Shown piece by piece: positions 63,292 to 64,000 of a DNA stretch of 64,000 nt (position 1 is the stretch's first letter; every line of letters begins with the position of its first letter). Source of the stretch: Vreelandella lutescens (lineage in GTDB: Bacteria > Pseudomonadota > Gammaproteobacteria > Pseudomonadales > Halomonadaceae); the NCBI RefSeq assembly GCF_014640815.1, contig NZ_BMHM01000001.1, positions 682,001 through 746,000 of the forward strand, in the 5' to 3' direction. A program made the translations under genes and the position numbers. The notes beneath the pieces were generated by a model that worked only from the letters and a program-made list of their open reading frames with translations, searched no databases and was not told where the DNA came from.

Positions 63292-64000
63292 ATGGCTATT
63301 CATCGGACAGGCAGAAATGCCGAGCTCAATAACCATGTAAAAGATTTAATTGAGCAATCAGCAGATGAAATGTCGATAAATTTACAAATCGACCAAAAAA
63401 TGGCTTTGTCATGTTATTTGACTGCGGCGTCAACTGCATTACAGGGGGTGGCAGATATCCGCTGGCCTGATGGTAGGGAGTCCCCGCTATCTCTATTTAC
63501 GCTGCTACTTGCAGGCTCGGGAGAGAGAAAAACAACAGCTTTTGCTAAAGCAAATTCAGTTGTACTGGCTAAAAATAAGGAATTAGCTCTAAGTAACGAG
63601 CGTAGGAAAAATCGATACGATAACGAAATTCGCATTTGGAGCAAAAAATACAAAGCAATTGAAAGTAAAATTGTTCGTGAAACTGTGCAAGGTCGAGAGA
63701 CTGAAAAGTACGAAAAAATACTGAAGGAGCTAGATATGGAAAAACCTGAAAAGCCATCGATAATTGACTTCATATATAAGGATTCAACATCCGAAGCTTT
63801 AATGCAAGGATTGCATGATAAATCAAAGTATGCATCGTTGATATCAAGTGAGGGTGCTGGAATATTGAATGGAGGGGCATTTAAAAATTATGCTTCTATT
63901 AATGATGCCTGGAGTGGCGATGATCTAAAAGTGGATAGGAAATCAACTGCCTCAAGCTATGTAAAAGGGGCTAGGTTGACTATTGGTGTTATGGTGCAAA
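63292..64000 (+). CDS. YfjI/DUF3987 family protein (N-terminal part)
   Basis: An open frame from the ATG at 63292 runs off the window; 236 residues are visible. It resembles YfjI of CP4-57 (DUF3987): ALQGVADIRWPDGRESPLSLFTLLLAGSGERKT with the GSGERKT P-loop-like turn, a coiled basic stretch (~88-130), SIIDFIYKDSTSEALMQGLHD, and SEGAGILNGG. DUF3987 proteins are RepA-helicase/primase-like proteins of P4-type elements, usually next to AlpA. DNA is markedly AT-rich. GGAGAA precedes it within alpA, so the two are cotranscribed. The C-terminal part is outside the window. Confidence 0.88.
   Translation, partial: MAIHRTGRNAELNNHVKDLIEQSADEMSINLQIDQKMALSCYLTAASTALQGVADIRWPDGRESPLSLFTLLLAGSGERKTTAFAKANSVVLAKNKELALSNERRKNRYDNEIRIWSKKYKAIESKIVRETVQGRETEKYEKILKELDMEKPEKPSIIDFIYKDSTSEALMQGLHDKSKYASLISSEGAGILNGGAFKNYASINDAWSGDDLKVDRKSTASSYVKGARLTIGVMVQ

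Overview
The window looks like a chromosomal segment of a moderately halophilic gammaproteobacterium, most likely Halomonas or a close relative in the Halomonadaceae. This rests on protein content and gene order (clpA-infA-bpt-aat, ftsK-lolA-rarA, a 180-kDa NAD-glutamate dehydrogenase beside pyrD and rmf, dense TRAP transport) and on the moderately high GC; no database search was possible.

Positions 1-37,940 are core genome. They hold an N-degron cluster (clpA end, infA, bpt, aat), ftsK, lolA, rarA, a hemerythrin-fold protein, murI, trmA, gdhB, pyrD, rmf, rlmKL, small thiol/WGR proteins, pdxB, htpX, alaA, a YlqF/RbgA GTPase and msrB. A four-gene operon follows, with a TakP-like TRAP transporter and a cytoplasmic gamma-glutamyltranspeptidase-family hydrolase. 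Next come a tandemly amplified tRNA-Glu/tRNA-Gly array (4 + 4 genes) with a strong sigma70-type promoter, a Cache-domain chemoreceptor, an ABC-2 exporter, queF, a YdjA-like nitroreductase, a YiiD-type thioesterase and tRNA-Ser(GGA).

From tRNA-Ser to the right edge the sequence is an accessory island. First is a complete type I BREX operon (brxA, brxB, brxC, pglX, pglZ, brxL; 38.5-55.0 kb). Three extra genes sit between pglX and pglZ: a GmrSD/BrxU-type DUF262-DUF1524 nuclease, then an ABC-type ATPase and an HNH nuclease resembling a Septu (PtuA/PtuB) pair. Most junctions overlap by a few bases or abut, so up to three defence activities appear to be expressed as one unit. PglX carries an AT-rich patch in its presumed target-recognition region.

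Next, on the minus strand (55.1-58.9 kb), is a mobile-element recombination module: RadC-like JAMM protein, YqaJ/lambda-type exonuclease, ERF single-strand annealing protein, a small unknown, DUF932 and a small Cys-pair protein, with several intrinsic-terminator hairpins between genes. Divergent from it is umuDC behind a clear LexA box.

The last 3 kb is a scar region: a long perfect hairpin, an ISAs1-family transposase remnant with three in-frame stops, one intact secreted Cys-containing protein, and about 1.1 kb of apparently decayed sequence. An AT-rich AlpA regulator and the start of a YfjI/DUF3987 protein close the window. No integrase is visible, so the island continues past the right edge.
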